Source: an uncultured Gammaproteobacteria bacterium
GTDB lineage: Bacteria > Pseudomonadota > Gammaproteobacteria > Pseudomonadales > Pseudohongiellaceae
Assembly: GCA_903862645.1 (NCBI GenBank)
Contig: CAIOZF010000235.1
Location: forward strand, 55,599 to 119,598
Length of the DNA stretch: 64,000 nucleotides
Direction of reading: 5' to 3'
This document shows, piece by piece, positions 22,412-34,263 of the stretch; the stretch's first letter is position 1; every line of letters begins with the position of its first letter. The translations under genes were made by a program, and so were the position numbers. Below the pieces are notes generated by a model that searched no databases, was not told the DNA's origin, and worked only from the letters and a program-made list of their open reading frames with translations.

Positions 22412-23758
22412 GTGACTGACAGGAAACGAGTGATAGTGGGGTTGGGGAAAACAGGGTTGTCCTGTGCCCGCTACTTTCATTCGCTCGGCCAGGAATTTGC
22501 CATGGTGGACAGTCGGCAGAATCCACCGGGGCTCGCAGAGTTTCGCGCGGAATTTCCGCACGTCATTCTGGAGCTGGGTGGTTTCCCCGAGGCGCTGCTG
22601 GCGAGCGCTGCCGAGTTGATTGTCAGCCCCGGCATCAGTCTGAAGACACCGGCAATTCAAGCAGCCATGGCGGCGGGAGTCAGCGTCTGTGGTGACATCG
22701 ATGTCTTCAGCCGGGCCGCGCACAAGCCGATCGTTGCGGTCACTGGCTCCAATGGCAAGTCGACCGTGGTGACTCTGGTCGGTGAGATGGCAAAGGCTGC
22801 CGGTATCAGCGTCGGCGTTGGCGGTAATCTCGACGGCGCAGGTGCTGCACCCGCGCTCGATCTACTGCTTAACGGTGGCCACGATCTCTATATTCTGGAA
22901 CTTTCCAGTTTTCAACTGGAGACGACCCATCGTCTCGGTGCGGAAGTGGCTGTCATTCTCAATCTCAGTGAAGACCACATGGATCGTTACGCAACCATGC
23001 AGGAATATCTCGCTGCCAAGCAGAGAATATTTCTTGGTTGTCGCCAGATCGTCGTCAATCTTGATGACAGTGATAGTGCTCCACAGACTCACTCCCACGC
23101 GATAGCACATCATTACGGGCTGGATGCTTCCGGTACACAAAATTGGGGCGTACTGCGTGAAGCCGGACAGGAATTTCTGGCCTTTGGCAGTGAGAGGTTG
23201 ATGTCGGTCAGAGAGTTGAAGATCGCCGGCAAGCACAATGTCTCCAATGCTCTTGCTGCTCTGGCGCTAGGAGAGGCAATTGGCCTGCCGCGCAACAGCA
23301 TGCTGGAGACCTTGAAAATATTCCCCGGTTTGCCGCACCGTTGTCAGTGGGTTCGTAACCTGCAAGGAGTGGATTTCTATAATGATTCAAAGGGCACCAA
23401 TGTCGGCGCCTCATTGGTCGCAATCGAGAGTCTCGGTGAGTTGGTGACGGGCAAACTGGTGTTGATCGCTGGAGGAGTCGATAAAGAAGCTGAATTTTCC
23501 GGAATGGCGGCGCATGTGAGCAGATTCGTGAAGCTGCTTGTCCTCATCGGTCGTGATGCCGGCAATATCGCCGCAGCGTTGCGTGGTACCACCAGAATGG
23601 TCTTCGCGGCAAGCCTGCAAGAGGCTGTCGCCGTCTCGGCGGCTGGGGCGTGTGCAGGAGACGCTGTATTGCTTTCGCCTGCGTGCGCAAGCTTCGACAT
23701 GTTCACCGATTTCACGCATCGTGGGCGCGTATTCATCGAAGCGGTGGAGGCATTGTGA
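22412..23758 (+). CDS. murD: UDP-MurNAc-L-alanine:D-glutamate ligase MurD
   Basis: VTGSNGKSTVVTL, FYNDSKGTN. Confidence 0.97.
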   Translation: MTDRKRVIVGLGKTGLSCARYFHSLGQEFAMVDSRQNPPGLAEFRAEFPHVILELGGFPEALLASAAELIVSPGISLKTPAIQAAMAAGVSVCGDIDVFSRAAHKPIVAVTGSNGKSTVVTLVGEMAKAAGISVGVGGNLDGAGAAPALDLLLNGGHDLYILELSSFQLETTHRLGAEVAVILNLSEDHMDRYATMQEYLAAKQRIFLGCRQIVVNLDDSDSAPQTHSHAIAHHYGLDASGTQNWGVLREAGQEFLAFGSERLMSVRELKIAGKHNVSNALAALALGEAIGLPRNSMLETLKIFPGLPHRCQWVRNLQGVDFYNDSKGTNVGASLVAIESLGELVTGKLVLIAGGVDKEAEFSGMAAHVSRFVKLLVLIGRDAGNIAAALRGTTRMVFAASLQEAVAVSAAGACAGDAVLLSPACASFDMFTDFTHRGRVFIEAVEAL

Positions 23759-24993
23759 TGAATACACAGTCGTCTTCCGCCAATTTTTCCAGAGTTAATC
23801 CACTCGGCACACTGCAGCAGCGCGTGCATGCTCCCGGTCAACCCAACACGCTGTTGATCGTAATGTTCCTGTTGATGACGATTGGCCTTCTGATGATGAC
23901 CTCTGCATCAATCGAGATCTCGAACAGTGAGTACAACGATCCGTTTTTCTATTTTAAGCGTCAGCTTTTTTTTACAGGACTGACAGCTTTGCTGGTGATG
24001 ATAACGCTGACGATTCCGGTGCGTTTCTGGTACTCGATCAGTCTGACTCTATTGCTTGCGTCGTTCGCGTTGCTGGCGTTGGTGCTGGTTCCCGGCATAG
24101 GGCATGTGGTCAATGGCAGTGCGCGTTGGATCGATCTCGGTTTCTACAATCTGCAACCTTCTGAAGTGGCCAAGATCTTCATAGTCGTCTATCTCGCGGC
24201 TTACATGGAGCGCCATCGCTACGCTGTTATGGAGACTTGGGTTGGTTTCATCAAGCCGATGGTGATATTGGCTGGCGCCATTGTGCTGTTGCACTTCGAA
24301 CCGGATCATGGCGCCATGGTGATTTTGATCGGCACGACTTTCAGTATGATCTTCCTGGCGGGAGCAAAATTGCATCGCTTCGCGCAGGTATTGATGCTCT
24401 GCGTTTTTGCGGTGGCCGCGCTGGCGATCATGAAGCCGTATGTGTTGGACCGCTTCTCCTCATTCCTCAACCCCTGGGCTGAGGAGTATGTCTATGGCGA
24501 GGGATACCAGTTGACGCAGGCGCTGATTGCCTTCGGTCGTGGTGGTTGGTTTGGTGAAGGCCTCGGTAACAGTATTCAGAAGTTGTATTTCCTCCCCGAG
24601 GCCCACACCGATTTTGTTCTGGCAATAGTCGCAGAAGAATTTGGTTTTGTCGGCGTCAGTGTGGTGGTGACCTTGTTCATCACACTGGTGGCACAGGCGT
24701 TCAAGATCGGCAAGCGTGTAGAGATCACTGGCAATCTGTTTCCTGCCTATCTTGCCTACGGCATCGCGATGTTGTTTGCCTGTCAGACTCTCATCAACGT
24801 GGGAGTGAACATAGGCTTGTTGCCCACCAAGGGGCTGACTCTGCCATTCCTCAGCTATGGCGGAAACAGTCTGCTGGTCAGCGGCTTTATGGTAGCTGTG
24901 CTGGTGCGCATCGACTACGAATATGCGCAAAGCAGCTTGAAGGCCGCCGCGCAAAACATGGTGGCGAGTTCTGGCAAGCGAGGTCAACGATGA
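23758..24993 (+). CDS. ftsW: Peptidoglycan glycosyltransferase FtsW
   Basis: SEDS family; NGSARWIDLG, LPEAHTDFVLAI, PFLSYGG; ATG at 23758 overlaps the murD stop. Confidence 0.96.
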   Translation: MNTQSSSANFSRVNPLGTLQQRVHAPGQPNTLLIVMFLLMTIGLLMMTSASIEISNSEYNDPFFYFKRQLFFTGLTALLVMITLTIPVRFWYSISLTLLLASFALLALVLVPGIGHVVNGSARWIDLGFYNLQPSEVAKIFIVVYLAAYMERHRYAVMETWVGFIKPMVILAGAIVLLHFEPDHGAMVILIGTTFSMIFLAGAKLHRFAQVLMLCVFAVAALAIMKPYVLDRFSSFLNPWAEEYVYGEGYQLTQALIAFGRGGWFGEGLGNSIQKLYFLPEAHTDFVLAIVAEEFGFVGVSVVVTLFITLVAQAFKIGKRVEITGNLFPAYLAYGIAMLFACQTLINVGVNIGLLPTKGLTLPFLSYGGNSLLVSGFMVAVLVRIDYEYAQSSLKAAAQNMVASSGKRGQR

Positions 24994-26117
24994 ACCACAT
25001 CGCCAACATCGCCTCTGCCAATGCTATCGGCACCGTGTTGATCATGGCAGGTGGTACCGGAGGTCACATCTATCCGGCACTCAGTATAGCCCGCAACCTT
25101 CATTCCCGAGGGTATCGCACAGAGTGGCTCGGCACGGCACGCGGATTGGAAGTCGATGTGCTACGCGACACCGATATTCCCCTGCATTTCATCGACGTCA
25201 AGGGCGTGCGTGGCAAGGGACTGAAGAGCATCCTGTTGGCGCCGTTCATGATTTTTTCTTCGGTGCTACAGTCCCTGCGCGTGCTGCGCCAGGTCAATCC
25301 GTGCTGCGTGCTAGGCATGGGCGGCTACGTGACCGGTCCTGGAGGTGTTGCTGCGAGACTGGCGGGCCGGCAATTGTTGATTCATGAACAGAACGCCATC
25401 GCTGGATTCAGCAATCGTCTGCTGGCCCCTATCGCCAATCGTGTGATGGAGGCTTTCCCTGGAACCTTCCGTGCTGCTCCGAAGGTGATCTGCACGGGTA
25501 ATCCTGTGCGCACCGAGATTGTCGCCCTGACCGGGTCGGCGCAAAGGCTGCGTGAGTCCGGAGAGTCCCTTCGAATTCTGGTAGTTGGAGGGAGTCTTGG
25601 CGCAGTGGCCATCAATCGACTGATTCCAGCTGCGCTGAAGCTTTTGGAAGGAGTCAACCGACCGCAGGTCTGGCACCAGACGGGTCGCAGTAACCTCGAA
25701 GAGACCCGCACGCTCTATGCCAATGCCGACCTGAGTATCAACGATGCATGCCGGGTCGACGCCTATATTCACGACATGGCCGCCGCCTACGCCTGGGCAG
25801 ATATGGTGATCTGTCGGGCTGGTGCCGCGACGGTTAGCGAGATTGCGGCGGCTGGCCTGCCTTCTCTGCTGGTGCCTTTTCCTCACGCGGTCGATGATCA
25901 TCAGACACGCAATGCCCAGTGGTTGAGCACAGCGGGTGCGGCACTGCTGATGCCGCAGAACGCATTGAATGCAGTGGCGCTCGCTGCGCGGTTGCAAGAA
26001 TTTATGAATGACAGAGGCCTGCTGCTGTCCATGGCTGGATCTGCCCGCGCGCTTGCGCGTCCCGAGGCGAGTGATCTGGTGGCGTTGGAATGCATGGAGG
26101 CCTGCAAAGGCAAATGA
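24990..26117 (+). CDS. murG: UDP-GlcNAc:lipid I transferase MurG
   Basis: [31 protein letters not shown]. Confidence 0.97.
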   Translation: MNHIANIASANAIGTVLIMAGGTGGHIYPALSIARNLHSRGYRTEWLGTARGLEVDVLRDTDIPLHFIDVKGVRGKGLKSILLAPFMIFSSVLQSLRVLRQVNPCCVLGMGGYVTGPGGVAARLAGRQLLIHEQNAIAGFSNRLLAPIANRVMEAFPGTFRAAPKVICTGNPVRTEIVALTGSAQRLRESGESLRILVVGGSLGAVAINRLIPAALKLLEGVNRPQVWHQTGRSNLEETRTLYANADLSINDACRVDAYIHDMAAAYAWADMVICRAGAATVSEIAAAGLPSLLVPFPHAVDDHQTRNAQWLSTAGAALLMPQNALNAVALAARLQEFMNDRGLLLSMAGSARALARPEASDLVALECMEACKGK

Positions 26118-26121
26118 AGTT

Positions 26122-27558
26122 ATGACGAATCAAACCCACAAGGACAGATTGCATTTTGTTCCGGAAATGCGCCGCATGAAGACGATCCATTTCGTTGGCA
26201 TCGGGGGTGCCGGCATGTGTGGTATTGCCGAAGTCCTGCTGAACCAGGGCTACCGGATCACCGGTTCCGATCTCAAGGGATCGGCTGTCACTCAGCGACT
26301 GATCGGTCTGGGTGTCACTGTGTTTATTGGACACAGCGCTGAGAACGTTGCAAGCGCCGATGTGGTGGTGTACTCCAGCGCAGTGAGGCCGGGCAATCCA
26401 GAACTCTGCGCGGCCCGCGCGGTGGGCAAGCCCATAATTGCTCGTGCGGAGATGCTCGCTGAACTGATGCGCTATCGTCATGCCATTGCGATTGCCGGTA
26501 CTCATGGCAAGACAACGACTACCAGCCTTGTCGCATCGATCTTTGCTGAGGCGGGTCTCGATCCGACCTTCATCATCGGTGGTCTGCTCAAAAGTGCGGG
26601 TGCCAATGCCAGACTTGGTGAGAGTCGCTATCTGGTGGCCGAAGCTGATGAGAGTGACGCGTCTTTCCTGCACCTGCAGCCCATGGTGGCGGTGGTGACC
26701 AATATCGACGCCGATCATATGAGTACCTATGAAGGCGACTTCAACAAGCTGAAAAAATCCTTCATCGAATTCCTCCACAATCTACCTTTCTATGGTCTGG
26801 CAGTGCTGTGTACGGATGACCCCGTCGTGGAGGAAATTCTGCCGCTGGTTTCTCGGCCGATTCTGACCTATGGCTTCTCAGAGAGTGCGGATTATCAGAT
26901 TCTCAATCTACATCAGAATAAGCAATGTACCGAGTTCGAGATCGCTCGGCCGGAGCGGGCAGGAAATCTCAAGGTCAAGTTGAGCATCCCTGGTCGCCAC
27001 AACGCGCTCAACGCAACTGCTGCCGTTGCGATTGCCAGCGATGAAGGCATCAGCGATGAGCACATCTGCGCCGGTTTGCAGAAATTCCAAGGCGTCGGAC
27101 GACGCTTCGATATTCAAGGTACTTTCCCGCTGCGCGAAGGTAGCGCAATGCTGCTGGATGATTACGGGCATCACCCACGTGAGGTCGCTGCCACTGTCGC
27201 AGCTCTGCGTGGAGGTTGGCCCGAAGCTCGTCTGGTCATGATTTATCAGCCACACCGTTTCACAAGAACCAAGGATCTATATGAAGATTTCGTGAAGGTT
27301 CTGTCCGACGTCGATGTGCTGTTGATGCTGGAAGTGTACTCCGCCGGTGAGGACCCGATCCCTGGAGCGGACTCCCGTAGCCTGTGCCGCAGCATCCGCG
27401 CGCGCGGAAAAATTGATCCGGTATTTGTGCAGGATGATGAAGACATCCGCAAGGTCTTGACAGGGATATTGCGTGACGGGGATATCGTCATAACCCAGGG
27501 AGCCGGCAGTGTGGGTCTACTGGCCAAACAGTTGAGCGAGCAGGGACTGATTCTGTAA
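26122..27558 (+). CDS. murC: UDP-MurNAc:L-alanine ligase MurC
   Basis: [30 protein letters not shown]; start at 26122 preferred. Confidence 0.97.
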   Translation: MTNQTHKDRLHFVPEMRRMKTIHFVGIGGAGMCGIAEVLLNQGYRITGSDLKGSAVTQRLIGLGVTVFIGHSAENVASADVVVYSSAVRPGNPELCAARAVGKPIIARAEMLAELMRYRHAIAIAGTHGKTTTTSLVASIFAEAGLDPTFIIGGLLKSAGANARLGESRYLVAEADESDASFLHLQPMVAVVTNIDADHMSTYEGDFNKLKKSFIEFLHNLPFYGLAVLCTDDPVVEEILPLVSRPILTYGFSESADYQILNLHQNKQCTEFEIARPERAGNLKVKLSIPGRHNALNATAAVAIASDEGISDEHICAGLQKFQGVGRRFDIQGTFPLREGSAMLLDDYGHHPREVAATVAALRGGWPEARLVMIYQPHRFTRTKDLYEDFVKVLSDVDVLLMLEVYSAGEDPIPGADSRSLCRSIRARGKIDPVFVQDDEDIRKVLTGILRDGDIVITQGAGSVGLLAKQLSEQGLIL

Positions 27559-27599
27559 TCAGGTCGCCAATACGCTCACCAATAAAATCGAAAGAGTGA

Positions 27600-28538
<939 letters not shown>

Positions 28539-28588
28539 GACCAGCGACATTCTAACCATCGAAAGATTGCAGGGCGTGACACAAGACA

Positions 28589-29422
28589 ATGAAGACAACG
28601 GTAAACAGCAACTCATTTTCTGCGCGTGGCGGCATGCGGGGCATTCCCCGTGGAGCAGTGCCCTTGTCCAGAAACGAGCCGCAGAAGGTACAGCAGAAAC
28701 CAGGCAAGAGTCATATGGGGATTTTGCTGGGTCTGCTGGCCTTGAGTGTGCTCTTGTTGTTCAGTCAGTACGCAACCGAACTGCGCGGCATTGTGAACAG
28801 GCCAGTACAGACAGTGTTGATGGCGAATCCCCTGCAGAAGGTCGATGAACAGAATGTGCGAGCCGTATTGGCAAGTCATCTGGATGTCGGCTTCTTTGCT
28901 CTGGATGTGCAGGCAATCAAGGCCGCGCTGGAAGCTGACCCGTGGATCGAGAGGGTCACGATCTCCCGTATCTGGCCAGACACGCTGTCAGTTGCCATCA
29001 CCGAGGAGATGGCCATTGCCCGTTGGGGTGACAGTGCTCTGCTGAATCAGTTCGGCGCCACTTTCGAACCTTACTCTATGGCGGACGATCAAGCCCTGCC
29101 GCTGCTGCGTGGGCCGCAAGAACAACAGCGTCGTGTGATGGAGCAGTACAAGACTTTCAGTCAGATGCTGTTTTCTTCAGGTTTGCGTATCCGCGAGCTG
29201 AGTTTGAATGACCGCGGCAGCTGGAGTCTGCGTCTGCACAATGATGCAGAAGTGATGATAGGCCGCAACGAAGTGGTCGAACGCATGCAGCGCTTCGTCA
29301 AACTTTATGATCGTCATCTCTACAGTCAGCTCGATCAGATCGAGGCATTTGATCTGCGTTACAACAATGGAATCTCAATCAGGAAAAAGTCAGATATGGC
29401 AGTCGGGATAGTCTCAAAATGA
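28589..29422 (+). CDS. ftsQ: Cell division protein FtsQ
   Basis: Single TM plus POTRA/FtsQ domain; position between ddl and ftsA. Confidence 0.94.
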   Translation: MKTTVNSNSFSARGGMRGIPRGAVPLSRNEPQKVQQKPGKSHMGILLGLLALSVLLLFSQYATELRGIVNRPVQTVLMANPLQKVDEQNVRAVLASHLDVGFFALDVQAIKAALEADPWIERVTISRIWPDTLSVAITEEMAIARWGDSALLNQFGATFEPYSMADDQALPLLRGPQEQQRRVMEQYKTFSQMLFSSGLRIRELSLNDRGSWSLRLHNDAEVMIGRNEVVERMQRFVKLYDRHLYSQLDQIEAFDLRYNNGISIRKKSDMAVGIVSK

Positions 29423-29525
29423 ATTGCATCAATATGAATAGCAGTCTGGTCAGCAACTGCAAGGAAAAATTCTTGCGTGCCGGTTACGCGGTTGGGGTTA
29501 TCACATCACGGGGAGCACGCGGGTA

Positions 29526-30761
29526 ATGAGCGATTCAACACGCGGAAATCTGATCGTCGGTCTGGACATTGGCACTTCGAAAGTCGTGGCGATAGTGGGA
29601 GACATCAAGGCGGATGGCAGTCTGGATATCGTTGGAATCGGCAGTCATCGTTCACGCGGCCTGAAGAAAGGCACTGTGGTCAATATCGAGTCAACAGTGG
29701 AGTCGATTCAGCGCGCGATCGAAGAGGCGGAGCTGATGGCAGGATGTCAGATTCACTCGGTGTACGCAGGCATCGCCGGCAGTCATATTCGCAGCATGAA
29801 TTCCCATGGCATCGTCGCGATCCGCGATGGCGAAGTTACCCGTGCTGACATCGAGCGGGTCATTGATGCGGCGCAGGCTGTGGCGATACCCGCGGACCAG
29901 AAAGTGCTGCACATACTGCCGCAAGAATACATCATCGATGCACAGGAAGGGGTCAAAGAACCACTGGGAATGTCCGGTGTGCGTCTGGAAGCCAAGGTGC
30001 ATCTGGTGACCTGTGCCATCAATGCCGTCCAGAATATCGAGAAGTGCATCAAGCGTTGCGGGCTGGTCACGGAAGAGATAATTCTCGAACAGCTTGCGTC
30101 CAGTTATGCCGTACTCACGGAAGATGAGAAAGAGCTGGGTGTTTGTCTCGTCGACATCGGAGGTGGAACGTCCGATATCGCCGTGTTTACCGAGGGTGCA
30201 ATCCGTCATACAGGGGTTATTCCCATCGCCGGTGATCAAGTTACTAACGATATTGCTATGGCTTTGCGAACTCCTACTGAAAATGCAGATGAAATTAAGA
30301 TAAAATACGCTTGTGCTCTGACTCAGCTTGCCAGTGCCGGGGAAACCATTCAGGTTCCCAGTGTGGGTGACCGGCCCCCTCGTGAATTATCACGACAGGC
30401 TCTGGCCGAGGTGGTCGAGCCGCGCTACGACGAATTGTTCACGCTGATCCGTGCCGAACTGCAGCGTAGTGGGTACGAGAAAATGCTGGCCGCCGGTATA
30501 GTACTGACTGGAGGCACGAGCAAGATGGAAGGTGTGGTGGAGCTCGCAGAAGAGATTTTCCACGCACCAGTGCGGATCGGTTTTCCGCAGAATGTGAACG
30601 GACTGTCGGACATCGTCAGGAACCCGATTTATTCGACCGGAGTAGGATTGCTTCTCTACGGATTGAAGCAACAGCAGGACAAAGAGTACCAGACTCCTGT
30701 CAAGGAACCCCGGATCGGTTTGATGGAGCGCTTGACTGGCTGGATCAAGAAAAATCTTTGA
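29526..30761 (+). CDS. ftsA: Cell division protein FtsA
   Basis: LIVGLDIGTSKVVAIVGDI; actin-like; C-terminal amphipathic GLMERLTGWIKKNL. Confidence 0.97.
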   Translation: MSDSTRGNLIVGLDIGTSKVVAIVGDIKADGSLDIVGIGSHRSRGLKKGTVVNIESTVESIQRAIEEAELMAGCQIHSVYAGIAGSHIRSMNSHGIVAIRDGEVTRADIERVIDAAQAVAIPADQKVLHILPQEYIIDAQEGVKEPLGMSGVRLEAKVHLVTCAINAVQNIEKCIKRCGLVTEEIILEQLASSYAVLTEDEKELGVCLVDIGGGTSDIAVFTEGAIRHTGVIPIAGDQVTNDIAMALRTPTENADEIKIKYACALTQLASAGETIQVPSVGDRPPRELSRQALAEVVEPRYDELFTLIRAELQRSGYEKMLAAGIVLTGGTSKMEGVVELAEEIFHAPVRIGFPQNVNGLSDIVRNPIYSTGVGLLLYGLKQQQDKEYQTPVKEPRIGLMERLTGWIKKNL

Positions 30762-30859
30762 TCGCCTCTAATTGATCAGAACGAATTGACAGACCGGATT
30801 GGATTGCGATTCATAAACTGCAGGACGTGTTTTCAAAATTTTAAAAACCAGGAGGCCGT

Positions 30860-32035
30860 ATGTTTGAATTAGTCGATAGTATTCCGCAGAACGCAGTTAT
30901 CAAGGTGATTGGTGTAGGCGGTGGCGGCGGCAACGCGGTGCGTCACATGATTGCCAGCCATGTCGAAGGCGTTGAATTCGTCGGTGCCAATACAGACGCT
31001 CAGGCCTTGAACAATTTGCGAGCCAAGACACTGCTGCAGATGGGCAGCTGTATCACCAAGGGACTAGGTGCTGGAGCCAATCCCGAGATCGGTCGTCAGG
31101 CCGCGCTGGAAGATCGCGACGAGATCGCACAAATACTCGCGGGGGCAGACATGGTCTTCATCACTGCGGGTATGGGGGGGGGGACTGGAACTGGTGCCGC
31201 ACCGATCTTCGCAGAAGTAGCCAGAGAATTGGGTATTCTGACGGTGGCTGTGGTCACCAAACCATTCCCGTTCGAAGGCAAGAAGCGCGCAAAAGTTGCA
31301 GAAGAAGGAATCCGTGCGCTGTCTGAACACGTCGACTCACTGATTACCATTCCGAATGAAAAACTTCTGTCTGTCCTTGGCAAGGACGCATCACTTCTGG
31401 ATGCCTTCAAGGCCGCCAACGATGTGCTGCTCGGCGCAGTGAAGGGCATCGCCGATTTGATCATGCGTCCTGGCATGATCAACGTGGACTTTGCCGACGT
31501 GCGCACCGTGATGTCGGAGATGGGCATGGCGATGATGGGAACCGGTTACGCCTCTGGTGTGGGGCGTGCGCGTGAGGCCGCAGAGGCCGCCATACGCAGC
31601 CCGCTGCTGGAGGATGTCAATCTGCATGGCGCACGCGGCATTCTGGTCAATATCACTGCGGGTGAGAATTTGTCGCTCGGCGAGTTCACCGAAGTGGGTG
31701 ACACCATCGAGGAATTTGCGTCTGACGATGCGACCGTCGTGGTTGGCACAGTTATAGATCCAGACATGGGCGACGAAATTCGCGTTACCGTAGTGGCGAC
31801 CGGTCTGGGCTTGCGCGCCGCTGCCGCTGTTGCACCGGTCAAAATGGTTGAGGCTGTGCTAGCTCCCAAAGCTGTTGTGACTGACTACCGACAGCTGGAT
31901 CGTCCGGTGGGCATGAGGACTCGTCCTGCTTCTGCGCACACGATGCCCCAGACCGGTCTGGCCCGTGCAGTGGGTTCGGATACCGATATGGACTATCTGG
32001 ATATTCCCGCATTCCTGCGTCGTCAGGCGGATTGA
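30860..32035 (+). CDS. ftsZ: Cell division protein FtsZ
   Basis: Tubulin signature [11 protein letters not shown]-terminal [14 protein letters not shown]. Confidence 0.98.
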   Translation: MFELVDSIPQNAVIKVIGVGGGGGNAVRHMIASHVEGVEFVGANTDAQALNNLRAKTLLQMGSCITKGLGAGANPEIGRQAALEDRDEIAQILAGADMVFITAGMGGGTGTGAAPIFAEVARELGILTVAVVTKPFPFEGKKRAKVAEEGIRALSEHVDSLITIPNEKLLSVLGKDASLLDAFKAANDVLLGAVKGIADLIMRPGMINVDFADVRTVMSEMGMAMMGTGYASGVGRAREAAEAAIRSPLLEDVNLHGARGILVNITAGENLSLGEFTEVGDTIEEFASDDATVVVGTVIDPDMGDEIRVTVVATGLGLRAAAAVAPVKMVEAVLAPKAVVTDYRQLDRPVGMRTRPASAHTMPQTGLARAVGSDTDMDYLDIPAFLRRQAD

Positions 32036-32162
32036 TTGCCCGGGTTGCTCCGGAGCTTTCCGGTTGCAAGATTGGGTTATTACATGACCTTTGCAATCAT
32101 CCGGCCTGCGCTGGAGTGGCTGGACAGGCAGGCATCACACTAAAACGGGAAAGATGACATTT

Positions 32163-33074
32163 ATGCTAAATCAAAGAACCTTGAAGAACGTGATCAGAGC
32201 TACTGGCGTGGGCCTGCACACCGGTGAGAAAGTCTATCTGACGCTGAAGCCTGCGCCTGTTGACACCGGGATCGTCTTCATCCGCACGGATCTCGATCCG
32301 ATGGTGGAGATCCCGGCCAAGGCCGTTTATGTAGGAGACACCACCCTTTCCACGACCCTCGTCAAAGATGATGTCCGAATTTCCACAATCGAACACCTGA
32401 TGTCTGCCATGTCCGGACTCGGCATTGACAACGCTTATATCGAAGTGAGTGCTCCGGAGGTGCCGATCATGGATGGCAGTGCCGGCCCATTCGTGTTCCT
32501 GATTCAGTCCGCTGGTATCGAAGAGCAGTCAGCACTCAAGAAATTCATTCGCATCAAGAAGACCGTGCGCTTGGATGATGGTGACAAATCGGTGAGTTTG
32601 GAGCCTTTCGACGGGTTCAAGGTCAGCTACACACTGCTGTACGATCACCCCGTCTACCGCAAGTACACCAAGACGGCGAGCGTGGATTTCTCCAGCACTT
32701 CTTTCGTCAAGGAAGTCAGTCGTGCCCGTACTTTCGGATTCATGCATGAGTTTGATGAGTTGCGTAATCGCAACCTGGCCCTGGGTGCCAGCATGCACAA
32801 TGCCATTGCAGTAGGGGATTACAAAGTGCTGAACGAGGACGGTCTGCGCTACGAAGACGAGTTTGTAAAGCACAAGATTCTGGATTCCATCGGTGATCTT
32901 TACCTGTCCGGCCACAGTCTGATCGGTGAGTTCAAAGGATATAAATCTGGACACGCCCTGAATAATGCATTATTAAGAGCGCTGGAAGTAAATAAAGACG
33001 CCTGGGAAATTGTCAGTTTCGATACTGATGTGAACGTACCTATTTCCTACATGAAACCCGTATTGGCAGCCTGA
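32163..33074 (+). CDS. lpxC: UDP-3-O-acyl-N-acetylglucosamine deacetylase LpxC
   Basis: [35 protein letters not shown]; start at 32163. Confidence 0.97.
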   Translation: MLNQRTLKNVIRATGVGLHTGEKVYLTLKPAPVDTGIVFIRTDLDPMVEIPAKAVYVGDTTLSTTLVKDDVRISTIEHLMSAMSGLGIDNAYIEVSAPEVPIMDGSAGPFVFLIQSAGIEEQSALKKFIRIKKTVRLDDGDKSVSLEPFDGFKVSYTLLYDHPVYRKYTKTASVDFSSTSFVKEVSRARTFGFMHEFDELRNRNLALGASMHNAIAVGDYKVLNEDGLRYEDEFVKHKILDSIGDLYLSGHSLIGEFKGYKSGHALNNALLRALEVNKDAWEIVSFDTDVNVPISYMKPVLAA

Positions 33075-33195
33075 TACAGAAATGTTTACCGTTACTCTTT
33101 GCTAACCCATTGTTTTTGCGGGTTTTAGTTTGACGTGTTGCTGCCTTACCCGGCTCAGGTGTTCTGGTACACGCATTTTGAGAACAGCCTGAACC

Positions 33196-34125
33196 ATGAA
33201 AGTTATTCTTGTTGACCAGCGTCATGGTCATACCCGAACTATTGTCCTGAAAGGATGGCTGAAAGGCCTCCTTTCGGTGTGCATTCTGGGTGCACCGGTG
33301 GCACTCGGCTATCTCGGCTATCAGGTGGCCGTCTCCCTCGATCCCCATGAATACTCCCTCGAAACCGCTCTGGAATGGAATGAGGAAATCGAGACTCAGG
33401 CGGATGCCGTTGCCCGCCTGAAGCTGGAATCCGAAGAGCAGCTGGAAGCCCTCACTTTGCGTTTGGGCATGCTGCAGGCACGTCTTCAGCGCCTCGAGGC
33501 ACTGGGCGAACGCATCACGACGGTAGCCGAACTGGATGTCGGTGAGTTCAATTTCAGTGATGATCCTGCCGTTGGTGGCCCCTTCGTCGAAGACACCGCG
33601 CAATATGCGCGTCCCGATTTCATCGAGGCCATTACCGACCTCGAGACTCAGATCGCTGATCGTGCCCAGCAGTTGGAAATTCTTGAAGGCCTGATGGCCG
33701 AGCGTCAGTTTGAGGCCGATGCATCTCTGTCTGGTCGCCCCGTCAGCAAGGGATGGATTTCTTCGCCATTCGGTCGTCGTACCGATCCCTTCAATGGTCA
33801 GCTTGCGTGGCACACAGGCATTGATTTCGCCACCGCCGCCGTCGGAGCAGATATCGTGTCCGTCGCAGCCGGGGTAGTAACGGCAGCGGGTGAACGTCAG
33901 GGTTATGGGCTCACTGTCGACATCAACCACGGTAACGGCTACGTCACGCGTTACGGCCATGCGGAAAAGCTGCTGGTGGATGTTGGCGAGATCATCATGA
34001 AAGGGCAGGCCATTGCCTTGGTTGGCAGCACGGGGCGCTCTACCGGGCCTCATGTCCATTTCGAAGTCTACAAGAACGGCAGGGTTGTTGACCCCGCCTC
34101 CTACATACACCGTACGGTGCGCTAA
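33196..34125 (+). CDS. M23 family metallopeptidase (LytM/peptidoglycan DD-endopeptidase-like)
   Basis: HTGIDFA...GHAEKLLVDVG...GSTGRSTGPHVHFEV M23 motifs; N-terminal TM and coiled coil. Confidence 0.92.
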   Translation: MKVILVDQRHGHTRTIVLKGWLKGLLSVCILGAPVALGYLGYQVAVSLDPHEYSLETALEWNEEIETQADAVARLKLESEEQLEALTLRLGMLQARLQRLEALGERITTVAELDVGEFNFSDDPAVGGPFVEDTAQYARPDFIEAITDLETQIADRAQQLEILEGLMAERQFEADASLSGRPVSKGWISSPFGRRTDPFNGQLAWHTGIDFATAAVGADIVSVAAGVVTAAGERQGYGLTVDINHGNGYVTRYGHAEKLLVDVGEIIMKGQAIALVGSTGRSTGPHVHFEVYKNGRVVDPASYIHRTVR

Positions 34126-34263
34126 TCATCCATTCCTGATATGCCGTGGAGTTGCCATTGCTTGCAAGAGCAGATGGGCTGCTTCATGGCACCAGTTATT
34201 TTCGTTCCGATTTTCCGTAAACAGGTCCAGCAATGGGACCACGAGATGAGTTAAAACACTATC

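Noticed and set aside
33040-34110. 356-aa minus-strand ORF
   Set aside because: Shadow of the M23 peptidase, which has recognisable catalytic motifs.
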